From Cavia porcellus (Eukaryota > Chordata > Mammalia > Rodentia > Caviidae), in NCBI RefSeq assembly GCF_034190915.1, contig NW_026947499.1, positions 1,921,950-1,985,949 on the forward strand: a stretch of DNA of 64,000 nucleotides, in the 5' to 3' direction. The notes under the pieces were generated by a model. That model saw only the letters and a program-made list of their open reading frames with translations. It did not search any database and was not told where the DNA came from. Every line of letters starts with the position of its first letter. The stretch's first letter is position 1. Below are positions 1 to 14,837 of this stretch, piece after piece. Position numbers and translations under genes: made by a program.

Positions 1-1707
<1,707 letters not shown>

Positions 1708-3044
1708 TAGAGACCAGAAAGAAAGCGATGTCTGAGTCACTGTTACACGTGTGGGCCGGACCCAGCTCTGCTGTTCTGAGGAGTCCCCAGCTGGCCCTGC
1801 AGCTGCAGCCACGGGTGAAGCCTGAGCCCGAGGCCCGTCTGTGTCCGGGCTGTTCCGAGTCCTCCTTCTTTGGCTGAGAAAAGCACTTCCTGCTGGGGGT
1901 AGTGGTGGCCACCGCCAGTTTGTCACTAGGCGTTTGCACATTTTACATGCGTGGGGAGACGTTCATTAGGGAAACACGAGGACTCCAGGTCGGGCAGGGC
2001 TGGTGCAGGCTGCTGGGATCGGAGCTTCCTCAGCCAAGTCCCATGTTCTAGGAAACTGGCCTGGCTCTGAGCAGAGCAGGAGGTCAGCGTCCTTGAGGGG
2101 CCTCGGAGGACCCAGGACCCAGCAAGGTGCACGCTTGTCACGGTTTTCTGTCTGCATGTGAGCAGCCCAGGTGTGCAGAGCTGGGCATGCAGCCTCCTGC
2201 GGCCAAGTGACACCAGCAACGTGTCCTTCTTTTGCAGGACCCCAAACAACATCAAGAGGCTGAGGGCTGAAGGGCGGACCCTGTCTGCCTCGGTGTCCTC
2301 CCCCGGCTTCCGTCCCTCTCGTGGGAATGTGGCCACCTGGTCCCGTCGAGCTAAGGGAGGCAGGGAAGGGGAGGCCGGCGTGGGAGGACCCACACGGGAG
2401 TCGAGCCAGAGGGAGGAGCCGCCGTGCTGGCCGCGCCACGGGCTGAGGTCACAGCGGTGGTGGCAGAGCAGAGGAGGAGGCTGTGGGGAGAGGCGCTGGC
2501 CGGAGATGCCGGCATCTGCCCGTGCTGGACGTGGGTGGGAAGGAGAGGCGGGGACAGGGGCTGTGTCCTCGCTGTGGGTGCCGCCCCTGAATTCCCCCAC
2601 AGCCTTAGGGTAGAAGGTGTTAGCTGCTGCTGTGTGTGTGCAGCCGTCTCCCGTACATGCCGATGGGTTCCTGGAGTTCATCATTTAGAAATGATGAACC
2701 TGAGGACTGGAATGCAAGGATTTGTGGTATTGTAATGCCTTTCATAACAGTGGCCCAGTGGCCTCCTGGAGTGTGGGCTAATCTGCATTTCCACCTGCTG
2801 TGCGTAATGAGGCTCAGCCCTGCGCCTTCCCAATGCAGGACACTAAGGTTTTAAAGGACAGAGGGCCGATGAGGGAAAACTGTGTCTCGGTGTCGCCCTG
2901 ATTTTCCATTCATAGCATCCACTTCTATTTATCTCCTTAGGAAAGATTTGTTCTTGGCCATTTAATTTCTCGTCCTGGTAACGGAATTTCTTATTACTCT
3001 GTGATCTCTTATATTGTGGAAAAGACACCTACAGTTCATTTATC

Positions 3045-3180
3045 ACCTGACCCGTTTTAGGGGTACAGCTGGGTGGCGTTAAGTATGGGCATGTGTGTGG
3101 GCCTCTACAGAACTAAAACTGGACACCCGCTGGACCCAAACTGGCCTCTCCTCAGACCCGTGACCGCCTTCCCCTCTGTG
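3045..3180 (-). repeat. Old L1 3'-end fragment (antisense)
   Basis: The plus strand reads a diverged version of the antisense L1M-type 3' region (AGGGGTACAG...GTGGCGTTAAGTA, then a stretch resembling AACTAAAACT...CCC). The preceding 2640-3040 may be a further decayed L1 piece, but that is less clear. Confidence 0.4.
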
Positions 3181-5409
3181 AGTCCCACCGGGTGTGTAAC
3201 ACCCCTCACAGGTCCGCTGTGTGCCTTCCAACTCCCTGAGTGTGTGTTGGGGTGCAGGAAGTCCCCCGTCTGTTTAATCTTTATGCGGTCCAATCCATTG
3301 ATTTTTTCATCCGCCTAATGACGTCCAAGTGGGGAAGCTGTACCTGTTCTTGTTACTCTTGTAAGATCGCAGGCAGGAAAACATTCCAAGCAGGGAGGAC
3401 CCACAGCCTCCACTGAGCAGCGGTGCAGGGCCATCGCTGGCCACGCTCACAGCTGTCCCGTACAGCTGGGACCCTCTTCACCTCCAGGGAGACCCCAGAG
3501 GTGCGGTTTCCAGGATGCCGGGGGCCTTGAAAGCGTTTGCATTTTCTTAATCCAACCCTGCATCTCTAAGAGCCCTGTGGCGTTTTTTCGTCTTCAGGGA
3601 AACGAGTAGTACTGTGTTGTAGGTCGAATACGATCTCCTTGGGGAGGAAATTCCAAGGGAAGGGCGTGAGGTCTGCCTTAGTGCCGCGATGTGCTCCGTG
3701 CCCGTCTGTGCCCGGCCTGACCACTGGCCACTGTGTCTGCCACCCACAGGATGACCCGCTCGCAGGTCCCAATCGCCGCCTCCTGGCTGTGGCTGAGACA
3801 GGAGTTCCGGCTCCCTCCGGCTTCTGAGGGCAGCGCCGCTGTAGTGAGTCCTCTGCCCCAAGCGCTCTGCGAGCTGACACACGGCAGCAGGTCACCATGC
3901 CTCTGGGCACAGGGCTGTCCGGTGCACAGCTGTGGTCACTGGCGAAGGAGGCCACTCCGCTCCCGGGCCCCTCAGCCCTGCCTCCCGCTCAGGCTCCTGA
4001 CTCAGCTCTCGCTTTGCGTGTGGTGCCCACTCGCCAGGGTGGGTGTTATTATCCATTGGGGACATGGAGGAAGCCCTGCCCGGGGTGCAGGCAGCCCAGC
4101 CGCGTCTGTGCACACTTGGAAGCAGTCATGGCAGAGCTCTTGCCTGAGGATGGCTGGCAGAGGGGCCATCGCGTGGGATTTGCAGTGACTCAAGCTGGAC
4201 CCTGCAAGGCCCCCGGCAGTCACGGGGTCTCTAAGCAAAGGCGAAGGATCATGAAGGCCACGCGCTCTTCCCGTAGGACACCTGTCCTGCTGTCACCTCC
4301 CGAGTCCTGGCACACCTTCCCCTGTCCAGGCCTCCTCCTCGGGGTCAGCTGGATCCCCACCTCCCTCCGGATCCCCGTCCACTGACCGCCTGTCCTTCAT
4401 CTTTTGTTACTCTCTGATCTCACCACACCCACCGGATCTGCAAGCGCCTCCCCAAAGCCTGAGCGCACCCTCCACTTCTGGCCTGCTGCCTACTGTCCCC
4501 CACAGCCTGGACATGCAGCTGGGTGCTGCCTGTGTCACGCTGGCCAGACTTGGCCCCTGCTTGGCTGGATGCTGAGTCCTGCTCTTACACGATGCTGAGA
4601 TGACAAGGAAGCTGTCCCCTTCCTCCCTCATCCTCCCGAACCTTCCCAGTCCCTGTCGGGGCGTGATCTCCTAAATGTACGGCTGGCGGGGGGACCGCCT
4701 TTCCACAGGCCGGCGGGCACGGCTGCCCCAGGCTTTGACTGCCAGCTAATTTTGCTGTTACGAATGCTTGGATAAAAGACCCCTCCATTGAGTCTCACTG
4801 ACTTTTCTCTCCTAAAACGAACCGAGCTCCTCTCGGTGGTCCACGCCGCCTGTGCCCTGCAGATCCCGCGGGTCTCCTGGTCCGGCCCTTGTCTGGTCTG
4901 TGTCACTGCCCCGCGCTAAGACTGCCCCCAGCCTACACCCTCTGCATGCTGCACCCCGGGGACCACAGTCTCAGTCCTCAGTGCCCAGGAGAGCTGTGAG
5001 CCCTCCCCACGGCTGGAGGGAGACCAGCAGAGAGGGTGCCGGCGGGGGCGCCCAGCGCCTCGGGGTGGCCGGTCCTGTGTGCCACAGTCTCCCTTCAGGT
5101 GGGAGGTGGAAAGCGGCCAGGAAGGGAAAGGGCTGTCCTGCCGGCCCATGATGACGAAGGCTCCTGTTCCTGCTCTCTTTGTCTGACTTTGCCTGGGATT
5201 CTTCCCGGTGTCAGCTTGTTAATTATACGCCAGATGCCCTTCTGTTCTTTTACTCCGACTTTTTGAAAATTCAGTCACACCGCCACTTCCATTTCGTACT
5301 TTCTCAGCCAAGTGCAAATTAGGATGCCGTGAGAGTCCTTGAGAAAAATCTCCACTCCCGAGCGGGCGCCTTTTCCTTTGTGTGTTTGTTGAGTGGCCCA
5401 AATCACCAC

Positions 5410-5540
5410 TTGATAATTTGGCCCAATTCCTACTGCTTATTAGATGCCAGGTTCTGTGGGCCACGGGCTCCCCCATTTACGTTAGCTCCTGCAACTGCCT
5501 CCGGGACCCCATTCCCCAGGTGGGTGGAGCACTCGGGGGT
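5410..5540 (+). repeat. Probable MIR remnant
   Basis: TTATTAGATGCCAGGTTCTG followed by CATTTACGTTAGCTCCTGCAAC matches the order of the MIR core region (site of the CATTTA...CTCAT...CAAC motif) with heavy divergence. Confidence 0.35.
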
Positions 5541-6420
5541 TGTGGCCTGAGCCCCAGCTGCTCAGCAATGATGCCAGCCAAGCTCCGATGCCAGGCAGAC
5601 AGGTTCCAGAGTCCCCGTGCCCAGCCCACTGCACCTACTGTTCCCAGGGGTGAGAGCAGAGCCAGAGACCACCGCCCAGTGCAGTGTGCAAAATGCTAAT
5701 CTGGGGTGCGCACCCGTGAAACTGAGCAGGGAATCATGGAGAGAGAGGGGGACCCCTTGGTCATGCACAGAGCCCCTGCCTGCTCCTTCCGCCCTCGGCT
5801 GCCTTTGATGTTCCCCAATGAGCCTCCTGTCCAGAGGGGACTGGCGCTAAGGTGGTGGTAGTGGCTGGGACACTGTGGCCTTGCAGGACACGGGGAGCCA
5901 CGGCTCTTGCTACCCCTGGCTCTCTGTGGGCTCGATCCCTTTCTAACAGGAAGCATCCCCGTGAGCCCTCTGTGTGCCCGCACCGGCCTCTGGCCCAAGG
6001 GTACCACCGGCACACGACCCACCCAACAGAGGCAGCTGGGAAGTCAGTCAAAAGAACTGAGCCAGGAGATCTCAGGCTTGGTGGGCGCCTGCTGAGGCAG
6101 AGTCACGTGCTGCATGCAGAGCTGGCAGAGGTGAGGAGAGTGATGGCAGGCCATGTCTGTGCCAGCTGGATCCAGCCAGGGACGATGGGAGAAGAGCTGG
6201 CTGCCTGTGCAGCTGGGGAAACTGAGGCCCGCAGTGGGGCCAGTGTGCAGGGCTGTGAATGGGGAAGAGCCAGGAGTAGCCTGGACAGGCTAGCTCTCCG
6301 GGCGGAGTGGCCATCTCTGGGCACTGCCAAACCTCATCAGCCCTGGTGTCCCCCGTCACCACCTCTGATCCAAGGTGTTTCTGTCTGATCTGGCTCAGGA
6401 CCTATATTAAAATATGAGTC

Positions 6421-6563
6421 TAGCAAGTGTGGTAGCACATGCCTGTAATCCCAGCACTCAGGAAGCTGAGGCAGGAGGATCGTTGAGAGTTCAAGACCGG
6501 CCTGGGCTACAAAGTGAGCTCAAGGCCTGCCCGAACTGCATAGCGATAAATAAATAATAAAGT
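6421..6563 (+). repeat. B1-type SINE (7SL-derived)
   Basis: The element has the B1 body: GTGGTAGCACATGCCTGTAA, TCCCAGCACTCAGGAAGCTG, GAGGCAGGAGGATCG, GTTCAAGACCGGCCTGGGCT and an A-rich tail with TAAATAAATAATAAAG. Near-matching flanks (TAAAATATGAGT before, TAAAATACGGGT after) look like a diverged target-site duplication. Confidence 0.9.
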
Positions 6564-7271
6564 AAAATACGGGTGTGAATGTCAGCAGAGAACCTACAGG
6601 GGATGGGGCATGGTCAGTGGTGAAAACAGACCCCTCTGGAGGCCAATCAGAGAGTCCACTTGGAAGGGCTGCCCATCAACTAGGGAGGTGACGGTAACGG
6701 GGAAGAGGCTGGCAGCTCCAGGGACGTACATCCATGTGGAGCCATCGGGATAAGGGAGGTGGGGCCGGGGGACCCCGTAGGACTGTCTGGGAGGGCGTCC
6801 ATGTCCGGTAACTATCAGTGCGCTGACCACGGCCGCATGTGACCATCAAGCTCTGGAAAATGAGTGGAGTAGGTTGTCCCATGAACATGAACTGCAGTAG
6901 CCACGGTCAGTGATGGTCAACACAGCTCTGAAGCTTTGGCTGGGGACACGGGAGAAGCTGGGCCCTTTGCGAGATGGCCGCTACCGGCCCCCGTGGCTGA
7001 GTGGTCATCGCCCCTCCTCCCCACGCTGCCCCGTGGCCCTGGGTGGTTTATGTTAAACTGCGTGTTCACCCACGGGCTTCTGCTCAGGCCCAGCCAGTCG
7101 GGGGCATGGGAGGGGAGCTCAGAAGGAGATGCCCCGCTGTGGGCTAGCAGTTACCCAGAGATCACACTGGTTTTTAAGTGCGTGCCTTGGTAGACTACAT
7201 TATAATCCTTGATGTCACTTTATTTCTTATATAAATACTTGTTTTACAAAAGGACTGTTTCACGTAGGACT

Positions 7272-7424
7272 GGGCCAGTGTGGTGACACATGACTGTAAT
7301 CCCAGCTCTCAGGAGGCTGAGGCAGGAGGATCACCATCAATTCAAGACTAGCCTGGGCTACATAGTGAGTTCAAGCCCAGCCTCAACTATGGAGATCCTG
7401 TTTTGGGGAAAAAACAAAACATTA
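7272..7424 (+). repeat. B1-type SINE (7SL-derived)
   Basis: It has the typical B1 body, with GTAATCCCAGC, CTGAGGCAGGAGGATCACC and GACTAGCCTGGGCTACATAG, followed by a short A-rich end. Confidence 0.9.
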
Positions 7425-10400
7425 AATAGGGCCAGACGCAGTAGGTGTGGCCGAGGCCCAGGGGCGCTGTTCAGGGGCACGGGAGTTTTGAGTTCCCTGT
7501 AACTTGTGGTGAATTAGCACGCTGACTCTGATCCCACCACCCACTTATTGGTGCAGAAACCTTTCTGAGCCTCAGGTCTCACGATAACCACAGCTGGCCG
7601 GCTTCGATCCCCGATCCTGGCCTGGGGTAGACCCCGCCTTGTGCTGTCCAGGCCGGCGTCTCTCCTTCTGGAGGCTGAGGGATCCATCACACACGTCCGT
7701 GTCCTCTTTGAATGAGAGTCCATGTCACTGAACTAAAAAACAAAACCAAAACCTGAAAATCCAACAGTCTCAGCATGAGACCAGTGTTTTCTGGGTGAGT
7801 GTCAGGAGCTTCCCTCCCTTCCTCTCCGGGGATTTCTTGCATGCATGATGATTGGGTAAACTGAGGCAGGGCCCTGCACTGGTTCCCTCTCCTCTAAACG
7901 GCCTGAGTTTGGCATCCTGGCAGAAGGGGGTGGGAGCTGAGATGCCGTATACATGGTGCCTGCAGCGGAGCAGGGGACAGTGCCAGAGAGGAAGAGGTCA
8001 GGGACCACACAGAATCCCCAGGGTGCAGCCCCACGCCTGGATCGGGCTTTTCCGTTCCCCTAGGCCTCCCTGAACCCGCTAATTCAGGCTTCCCGGCCAC
8101 TGTGTTAGTCACAACACGCTCCCCGTAACACCCCGCTGTTGGGGGTGTTGCTAAGCAGCAGAGAAAGCACTGCTGCTTCTCACCCACAGAGTTCTTGGGG
8201 GATGAGAGCAAAGGTGGCTGTGGGCCTGCTGTGGGGACAGAACACCCGCTGGACGCTGAACTTTCACAGGGCGTGCTCCGTGCGTCTGACCTGCGCTCCC
8301 CCACTCACAGGCGCCAAGGACGGGTGAATCAGTCTGATGAGTCAGTCCAACCCATTTAGAAATCAGCATTTGTTGGCACCCATTGGATGCCTGGATTCGC
8401 TTGGTCACCTCAGAGACTACGAAGTCCATGGCTTTCGTGACAGTGGGAGTTGTCCATGTACAAAAGAAGTTCCGAGGTAAACTCCGGACCTCGGGATCAA
8501 GGCGGATGGCTCTCTCGACCGTGTCACTCCATCGTCAAGATCACCTTGTGATGTGAAGTGACTGTCAGAGCTCCAGCCATCACGTCTGCATTCAAAGTTT
8601 AAAGGGGAAGGGTTAGAGCCACAAAACAGCCCCTGCTAGCAGAGTGAGATCCCCTAAGTGGCCTGGGAACCGCCAGCTGCCTTCTGCTGAGATGGTGCTG
8701 GTCACAGTTGAGCCAGGGGCCGTGCAATGAAGCCCTGGAGGGGAAGCCCTGAGCAAGTCTGCCCGCTGTAGCCCTCCGGGCCTGGGGAAACCTGCACCTT
8801 ACTGAGATCAAGGCTGGCGCAGAGGTGTGGGTCCGAGGCTGGGTGACAGCTGGCTGTGGCTGCGAGGCACGGATCCAGGCCGGTCTCAAGTGGAGCAAGC
8901 CCCAGGCCTGTGGGACTCCAGAGCAGTGTGCGATGCCCCGAGGGGTCCAAGTCCCCATCCTGAAACCCTCGCGCCTCTGTCAGAACCAGCTTTGCCGGGA
9001 CGGGGGCTCCTCTAGGGCAGGGAGACACAGTCACTGGTCAGGGAGGAGAACAAGCTCCTGCAGGAAGGGAACAGCCGGGGGCTGGAGCACAGAAATGATT
9101 CCAGTGGTCCCCACGTCGCCCGCAGAGTGGCGCACGTCCAGCATGCCCAGCCCGGGGGCCCACGGCCTCACTGCCCCTGCCGGCTCCCTCCACATCCTCC
9201 CCTTTGCCCTCTTCCTGGACCCTTCCGGGCATAAACAATACCCAGAGCAAAGCAAGATGTACTCACGTCACCTCTGTGGCCAGGCTGTCCCCACCTACGC
9301 CGGTAACAGTCACAGCAGGGCGGCACCACCAGTGCCACAGAGATGGGGTGGGATGGGGGCTGTGGGAAGGATGGGCACAGCCCAGCCCAGACCGCTGTGG
9401 GCAGGGCATGAGGGGCAGCCTGGGCCCCCCGGCGGGGAAATAAAACAGGACCGGGACCGGCGTGATCCCCCGAAGCTGTGCAGCCAGCCTGTTTACTAAG
9501 TGAATCCAAAACCTTCCAAAACACTGCACTTTTCAGAGAAAAGGTGCCTGGGAAACAGTAATAGAAAAAGAGGCTGCTGCCACCTTGGAGAAAGCTCACC
9601 CAGTACTCCTTGAGAACAAGACCCTGCGTGGCAGAGGGACCCAGCTCCTCCGCCCTGAGTGAGGCGCCCGCACTGCGGTCCCTGCCACCAGCGTGGCGCC
9701 GGGCCACCACCTGCCATCACTCGACGCCTCCCTTCAAGTGTGGGTGCTGATGTTACAACTTGAAGCCTGGGCTTCAGCCCAGAACTAGTGCTCTGAAATG
9801 CGTTTATGTATGACCTGCAACCTCGTCACCGAACATGACGGGACAAAGAGTCAGAGTTACTTGGGTTGTAAGCCGAGTCCTAACAAACTCTAATGATGTT
9901 TTCCTGAACCAGCTTAATTTTTCTCTGCCTCGCCGGCCTGCTTCTGTTTGTCCGTGCGTCGGGCGCCAGATGCTTTCCATCTGCTCGCCTCCTCTCCGAG
10001 TGTGCTCTGGAGCTGCGCTGCACGGCCCTGGACATCCAGGTGCCTCTTGTGCCTGGCTGGCTGAGGACGTTAGACCCATCAGAGAAGCCAGGGCGAGTCG
10101 CTACTGAAGTCCTTTTAATTATAAAAATGCAAGAAACACGGACAGGAATGGGAGGAAGGCATCTCCTGAGCCCCGTGGCTCCTGCTGAATCAGGAGATGG
10201 CACAGCTCCTGCCCACAGGAAGGCCCCAGGATCGCCACCTGCGGGACCCGGTGCTACGGGGCAAAGAAGCGGGCCTGGGATGGCATTTACCTTCTCCTGT
10301 CCACTACCAACACGGGGACTTAATCCTCTCTGCGTGCTCTGTCTTCCCAGAAGTTTGGGGGAGGAAAGGGAGGCCAGGGAATGTGCATTTCCATGCAGAG

Positions 10401-10799
10401 GTCCTATGACGACGGGGAAGGCGAGGACCTCAAGGAGCCGGTTACGGGATCAGCGCGTTCTCCCCGCGTCTTCTGTTTCTGTCTTGCTAGTGTTTGTGGG
10501 CCGCCTGGTTGTTTACTTACCAGAAAAAAGTTAGGCAGGTGTGGCCCTTACTGTCCGGAACACATTCAGCTTTAAAAATAGGGGAGAAAAACCTCGAACC
10601 TCTTTCTAAACAGGAAGCTGGTAGCCTTTGCTCCCTTCCAACGCATAAATCGGGGTGTCACGCTGAAGCCCAGGATGCTGTGTTCCTAGCAAAGTGCCTC
10701 CTGGGTTTACGCGGATTCCCCTTGTGGTAGTGAGTTCTGGAAGAATGTAACCTGGGGAAGTGTCCTTCACTGCTGCCCTGATGGCCACTGTATTTTGCT

Positions 10800-10975
10800 A
10801 CCTGGCTCCTACCTGGCAGCCCTTGCAAAATGGCACAGTGACACCCACAAGAGGCATCCTGCCCATTTTACAGGTGGCAAAACTAAGGTTTGTGGAGAGA
10901 AAATAAGACACTGAAAGTCCCTTGACTACAGCTGTTCTGTCAGACTCTGAAACTGCTGGTCTCCGAGCCCAGGAG
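10800..10975 (+). repeat. MIR remnant
   Basis: CCCATTTTACAGGTGGCAAAACTAAGG and the downstream stretch follow the MIR consensus order around the CCCATTTTACAGATGAGGAAACTGAGG block, allowing for divergence. Confidence 0.55.
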
Positions 10976-10995
10976 ACCTGTGAGACACGCAGGAT

Positions 10996-11475
10996 ATCTT
11001 GGTTACTTTTCTCTTATTGTCCAAACAAAATACCCAGCACCCAACACCTAACCAACACTGGATCCTTTTCCTGTCTACCATTCCCGTGATGGTGTCTCAG
11101 TTATTTGTCTCTCATTCTTTGGACAAAATATACAAGGCCTAAGGTTACAGAGGAAGGTTTATTTAGCTCATGGTTCACGGAGGTTTTGGACCGTAATCAG
11201 CTGGCTCCAAGGCAGGGTGCCCTGGCACCGGAGCAACACAGAAGGGAAACGGTTCATGGTGGGCAGAAGCAGCCACGCAACAAGGACAACCCCAGCTCTC
11301 CCTGCCCCTTAAATCTCATCCAGGCACTCAGAGTGGGAAGCACTCACACCCGTCACCCTAGCGCCCCGATCCTGCCCTGCACCACGAATCAGCTCCAGCC
11401 CCACTCTCTAGATTCAGCCACCTGTGACTGCAGGAGGCTTTGGGGCGCCTCTAGACACGACACGAGAAGAGTGGG
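10996..11475 (-). mobile_element. ERVL-MaLR-type LTR fragments, antisense, with a repeated end
   Basis: GGTTACTTTTCTCTTATTGTCC at 10996-11060 is the reverse complement of the 3' end of the LTR copy at 26.5-26.84 kb. A second, similar end starts at about 11098 and runs into an LTR body with TTTATTTAGCTCATGGTTC, CAGCTGGCTCCAAGGCAGG and GGCAGAAGCAGCC. Two LTR ends in a row suggest a truncated copy next to a fuller one. Confidence 0.6.
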
Positions 11476-13229
11476 CTGAGCCAGTGGTCTTCGGAGCGCT
11501 CTTCCGTCTCCTCGGGTCCTTTGGGGAGCTCGCCCTTTCTCTGGGCTTTAAACGTCATCCGGACGTCCCCATCCGGAATAATGGATCCCCTTAAAAGGCT
11601 GCAGTGGGCTTGTCACCTGCCCCAGAGTTGGGTCCGGTTCCTAAGTGACCAGCGTCCCCCGTCACCTGATGCTCCCCACAGAGGGAGTGAGTGTGAAGGG
11701 TCCCATGTCCTCCAAGCCGTGCCTGTGCTGGGTACACCTGGCACGGCCCCCTGTGTCCCACGCCTCTCCACACGCTGCTCTCGTGTCCTGTGCTGTCCAG
11801 GACTGCAGGCCCCTCTGGCCTCCGGCGAGCTTTGGAAGGTCCCGCAGGATTCCTCTCTGGGTGAGGCCAGGGCGTTTTCCTCTCTGTGTCTGCACAGTCC
11901 TGGGGCTGGACTGGTCCCTCTGCCATGGACACTGGTCCCCTCAGGCCCTGAGGGGCAGCTCAGCTCTCTGGCTGCAGTGAGCAGAGGCCCTCTGTGACCC
12001 CCTGGGTCCCGCCTCCTGGTCAGCTGTCCTGGCTCCTCTGTAACAATCCTGATGGTCCCCTGAGGCCCGCACTCCCCAGCTGGCTTCTGCATCCTGTGAC
12101 CCTCCTGGGTCACCCGTGGTCACCTCTGCTCTGGACCCACAGACGGGACCTCAGAGCTCCGGGTTTCCTGCTCAGGACTTGGTTCTCTGCCCGTGCAACC
12201 CTTTTATTCCTCCCAAACGTTTAGAAGCTGGCCTCACCCTCTGGCTGTGGTTTAGGACAAACGCTTCCCCACACTGGCTGCTTCCGGAGCAGCCGGTGCC
12301 TGGTGGGAACCATCCAGGGGGGAGAGCGGCCGGCAGCAGCTCTTACAAGCTCCTTCCTGACAGTCGAGTTCTGTGTTTCACCTTTTTGAGATCAGCTTTG
12401 CTTTTCTCTCCAGGCTTCTTTATCTGGCTTGAACATCTATTAACCTCCAGCGAGTCTGAAATGCGCGGGGCTGCTTTTTTCCAGGAAGAGCTTTATCGAA
12501 CGGGTCTTAATTGCTCAGTCTGTAAGACACCTTGCTGCCTGTGTTTGCAGGCTAATTAGCAACAGCCAGCGGCGAGCAAGACGGTCCCTTCCAGGAGCCT
12601 GCACACACCGAGGCTCCCCTCCAACTGGCCCGGGTTGTGCACTCGTGGGATGGAACAGGAATGGGGTCGCCACCGCCTCTAAATCTTTAAACAAGGAGTC
12701 ACCCAGACACGGGCCTGTAACACCACCCGTCCCACAGACCTTTCCAACTCCCGAGCTAACGGAAGGGAAGAGAAAAGGCCGAAAGAGACCCATCCAGGAG
12801 AGCTGGAGACAAACCCAGCCAAAAGTTATTTAGATGGCACTGCCTAAGTGGTCCAATTACTGCACAGTAATGAGATGAGTGGCTGGGTAGTCTCTTCCTC
12901 TGTATTTAACAGGAAGTCAGCAGCAGCCCAGCAAAGAATGCTTGAAAGACAACTAAACTTGCAAAAAAAAAAAAACCTCAAAAAGCCCAGAGGAGATTCA
13001 TACTCCTGGAGCCCAGAAATGCTAGCTACTGCGGTGACTACTGGGCGGGTTTGTTGGGTGGGTCGGGGCGCCTTGTTGAGGGGGGAGAGTGTTCTCCATG
13101 AGCCGAGCGAGCGGGGCCTCTGGGCTCCAACACCACGGTCTCCGCTCTCCTCCCATTACCGGCCTGACCTCAGGAGCTCTCTCTTGAAATTGTGACTAAA
13201 AGCTACATTTGCCTGCCTCCTCTCGCAAT

Positions 13230-13575
13230 CTAACATCTGAGATGCGGAGTTAATCAATATCCGGCCGCTGCCAGCCGTTGCCTCCTCCAGAGGGATAAAG
13301 ACCTCTTTCCCAGGAAGCTTCCCCAGCAGAGCCCCCTCCCCGAGCCTCCGCAGGGCCCCCAGAGGGGCTGACTTGGGTCTGCTCTTCGCTTCCCAAACTA
13401 ATCAATCCGCGCGGCAGCCAAGTGGTAGATGCAGCTGCATCTTATTATTTTATTATTCACTGGGGAGTTAACTAAGAGGCATTGTGCTCTTCCTGAAGGA
13501 TGGTTTTATTTTTGCCACGATGTTCAATTTATGGTTTCTAAACAAGGCGATCGGTCATTGATTGTTTAAGGAGAG
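13230..13575. other. Candidate conserved non-coding element (inferred from composition)
   Basis: This unique block is unlike its GC-rich surroundings. It has several TAAT-core motifs (AGTTAATCAAT, ACTAATCAATC), a 16-bp perfect palindrome AGATGCAGCTGCATCT (13427-13442) centred on a CAGCTG E-box, and intact CpGs. It resembles the non-coding conserved elements that often lie in introns of neurodevelopmental genes. No alignment was available, so conservation is a guess. Confidence 0.3.
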
Positions 13576-13954
13576 GGAGCAGGGGGGAGCAGGATTGCTG
13601 CCGTTTCCTAGGAGGCCCGAGTGGGTTTTGTGGCAGGGAATGGAAAGGGGTTGATGAGTGCCTTCTCCCCCCGCGCCTCTCTGCAAATGACTTCCGTCAT
13701 GTGCCATAAATTCAGATTATGTTGCTTTCTTGTAATGAACTCTTTGTTGAATGTTCTCTGTTCATTTACGCAGATGCCCCATAAATACAGACACCGCCTG
13801 TGTCCTGTGAGGTGCAGGGTTTGGTCAGCAGGAGACCTGGGAATTAGCAGGAGATGCGTGAGGAGCCGTGTTAGAGTCTGCACCCCGCTGCCCCCCACCT
13901 GCCTTGCATACCTAGAGGTGGAAGCTTTGGGGAGCTGATTGGGCCATGGGGGCT

Positions 13955-14215
13955 CCTAGCTGACTTCCTGTCTGAGGGTGGGGTCACTGGGAGTGAGACC
14001 CGGAAGGCTTCTCTCTTCTGCCAGCTCCTCCCTGGGTGCTCCCCGTTTCCCGTCCGCCGTGCGGTGAGCAGCTGTCCTCCGCCAGCCCCCTCCGCCCTGC
14101 TCTGCTGCCCTGGAGTCAGCCGATCACAGACTGGAACGTGAGCTCAAATAAACCTCTCCTCCTCACACTGGAGATGTTGGGTACTTTGTCCCAGCCATGG
14201 GGAGAGTAACTAAGT
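13955..14215 (+). mobile_element. MaLR-type solo LTR remnant, sense
   Basis: The 3' part is diagnostic: GAACGTGAGCTCAAATAAACCTCTCCTCC with an AATAAA at 14147-14152, then GGGTACTTTGTCCCAGCCATGGGGAGAGTAACTAAG. This matches the end of other MaLR-like copies in the window. Confidence 0.6.
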
Positions 14216-14837
14216 CGAACAGATAAGTACCCTAGGAAAGCCGGCAGGTGTCAGGCAGGGTGTCCTGAAGGCATCCCACTGTCACGGGAGCAGGGCGGGG
14301 TGAGGGGGCCGTTTGCAGGAAGGGCACAGGCAGAGGGCACGTGAGGGAGGCTGGCAGGTTAAAGAGGAGCCTGTCATGTAAAACTCAGGGAACCAGGACA
14401 TGGCAGCCTCTCTCTAGGGAGAGAAAGAGTCAACACAGCAGTGTGACCGGAACTCGGCTCTGCAGGAAGGCACCTCAGGACGGGTTTGCAGAAGGGTGGG
14501 TGGGGACAGTGTGGGAGCCTCAGCCGGGAGAGGAGACATGTGTCCTGGCTTTAAGTCTCTGCAGGAGGAGAGCAGGGGCCCTGCGGGCACTGGGAACCCT
14601 GGGCAGCTGCCCGGCTGGGGAGCAGAGGGAAGGCTGGCGTTAGGCGGTCACCATGGGGGCCCTGGGGCACCCAGGGGGGAGGGGGCAGAGCAGAGAGGCT
14701 TCTGCGGACGGCCCTGCCTCTGACCACGTGCAGGGGAAGGAGAGGTGAAGTTTTGCTGGGAAGGCAGGCGTGTAAGTTCCCATATATGAATTTTGAGAGG
14801 ACTGAAATACAAATTTAACTTTATTTTTTACATCTGC

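Noticed and set aside
1926..2684. Minus-strand frame of 252 codons
   Set aside because: It has GC-rich composition, no recognisable domain, no splice or promoter context and no family resemblance. It lies in the intron just after the exon.
8472..8494. Short inverted repeat CCGAGGT...ACCTCGG
   Set aside because: Seven-base arms with a nine-base loop are expected by chance many times in 64 kb.
8825..9499. Plus-strand frame of 224 codons
   Set aside because: It shows no domain, signal peptide or repeat pattern, and neighbouring frames on both strands are open too.
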